Of a stretch of 6,911 nt of DNA, positions 6,758-6,911 are shown piece by piece. Both the position numbers and the translations under genes were made by a program. The DNA is from Ruminococcus sp. Its GTDB lineage: Bacteria; Bacillota; Clostridia; Oscillospirales; Acutalibacteraceae. The number at the start of each line of letters is the position of its first letter. Position 1 is the first letter of the stretch. The stretch lies in NCBI GenBank assembly GCA_003521625.1, contig DPHV01000034.1:1-6911 (forward strand). The letters run 5' to 3'. The notes under the pieces were generated by a model, which worked only from the letters and a program-made list of their open reading frames with translations, was not told the origin of the DNA and made no database searches.

Positions 6758-6781
6758 GAGACCGCCGAAAAGTTTGTGTAA
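5840..6781 (+). CDS. Serine recombinase interrupted at its 3' end (copy B)
   Basis: This is the third gene of the module and encodes 313 residues, about 17 substitutions in 305 from copy A. All catalytic features persist: YARVS with Ser28, DNRTGF with Arg73, and SRFARN with Arg98 and Arg101. The Recombinase domain follows at about 165-285. Substitutions include G182D and P189R, close to the start of that domain. The start has AAGGGGG at 5826-5832, 7 bases upstream. The native reading appears to end at LKKP. The last residues, ETAEKFV and the stop, are read from the end of the adjacent insertion sequence, so the zinc ribbon and coiled coil are missing. The missing 3' part may persist beyond the insertion sequence, outside the window. 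The intact frame over 300 codons suggests recent or selected retention. Recombination activity is doubtful. Confidence 0.85.
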   Translation: MNRIVEKVNFPIPKRPKAKRVAAYARVSSGKDEMLHSLSAQISYYSELIQSHPGWLYCGVFSDEAYTGTKDNRTGFQKLIGECRARNIDLIITKSISRFARNTVTLLETVRELKLLGIDVFFEEQNIHTISDDGELMMTILASYAQAESLSASENQKWRIRKAFENGEIVNLRFLFGYRINDAKIEIDRAQADIVREVFERVVNGESFTSIANDLNNRSITRCLGGKWNSQRIRDLISNEKYLGNALLQKKYRNNHMEKKLIHNDGQLPKYYAEGTHDAIVDEELFAKAQEILHDLAKRRDTLKKPETAEKFV

Positions 6782-6793
6782 AAGTGAATGATG

Positions 6794-6847
6794 AACTTCC
6801 TTTCAAGCAATAATGGAAATAGAAAAAACAAAGCTTGAAAGGAAGTT
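6794..6847 (+). promoter_or_regulatory. 15-bp inverted repeat hiding the transposase ribosome binding site
   Basis: AACTTCCTTTCAAGC (6794-6808) is perfectly complementary to GCTTGAAAGGAAGTT (6833-6847), with a 24-base loop. The right arm contains AAAGGAAG, the apparent ribosome binding site of the reading frame at 6855. RNA entering from the recombinase gene would fold and block translation, whereas a promoter inside the loop or right arm would escape it. A TTTTATTT run follows, so premature termination is a second possible function. Confidence 0.7.
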
Positions 6848-6854
6848 TTATTTA

Positions 6855-6911
6855 ATGACAAAAGTACCGGCAGAAATGATGAGAGAGTTTGTAAGAAGTC
6901 AGAATTTCACC
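6855..6911 (+). CDS. Probable IS256/Mutator-type transposase, N-terminal fragment
   Basis: An open frame starts at ATG6855 and runs off the window after 19 codons, giving MTKVPAEMMREFVRSQNFT. AAAGGAAG lies about 9-11 bases upstream, inside the right arm of the inverted repeat. The peptide resembles the short N-terminal segment of IS256-family transposases of Clostridia, which begin with a K-P-x-E-M-like stretch and then a helix. The catalytic DDE domain is not in view, so the assignment rests on this similarity, the terminal-repeat-like sequence and the spacing. Confidence 0.55.
   Translation, partial: MTKVPAEMMREFVRSQNFT

Larger units (their letters stand above)
6758..6911 (+). mobile_element. 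Left end of a probable IS256-family insertion sequence (partial)
   Basis: Similarity to recombinase copy A stops at about 6757. The following sequence starts GAGACCGCCGAAAAG and contains TTTGTGTAAAAG (6774-6785), matching the GTGTAAAA core seen in terminal repeats of IS256-type elements. A transposase-like start follows about 100 bases in, as is usual for this family. The exact terminal base is inferred from the loss of similarity and could be off by one or two. The other end and the 8-9 bp target duplication are outside the window. Confidence 0.6.

Overview
The window looks like chromosomal DNA from a gut Firmicute of the Ruminococcus bromii type. The main reason is the long minus-strand gene. 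It encodes a secreted GH13 alpha-amylase with starch-binding modules and a C-terminal type I dockerin, the design of the starch-degrading 'amylosome' known from R. bromii. The AT-rich spacers, strong AAGGAG-type ribosome binding sites and Clostridia-type serine recombinase modules agree with this. The species call is inference.

Layout, left to right. Positions 1-949 hold the first copy of a direct repeat that carries a serine recombinase gene, truncated before the family's usual zinc ribbon. Positions 950-1156 form a short spacer with a weak AT-rich hairpin and a strong GC-rich terminator. Positions 1157-4633 (minus strand) encode the dockerin-bearing amylase, which has a candidate promoter and a palindrome upstream. 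Positions 4634-5241 are a long AT-rich region without a convincing gene. It holds the amylase promoter, an orphan minus-strand terminator, a GC-rich hairpin, and a good sigma-A-like promoter for the operon to its right. Positions 5242-6781 are a compact plus-strand operon: a helix-turn-helix/double zinc-finger protein, a 57-residue SHOCT-like protein overlapping it by ATGA, and a second recombinase copy about 94% identical in protein to the first. From about 6758 to the end is the left end of a probable IS256-family insertion sequence, which interrupts the second recombinase and continues past the window.

How the parts relate. The amylase should be exported and anchored to a cohesin scaffold to digest starch. 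The three-gene module on the right is a mobile-element control and recombination unit, and the first recombinase copy is probably the tail of a second such unit lying mostly outside the window. The amylase therefore sits between two co-directional repeats 5808 bp apart. This geometry would allow homologous recombination to delete or amplify the amylase. Both recombinase copies lose similarity at the same base, within one or two nucleotides. I consider that and the repeat-flanked amylosome gene the most unusual points. I found no CRISPR array, tRNA or rRNA.
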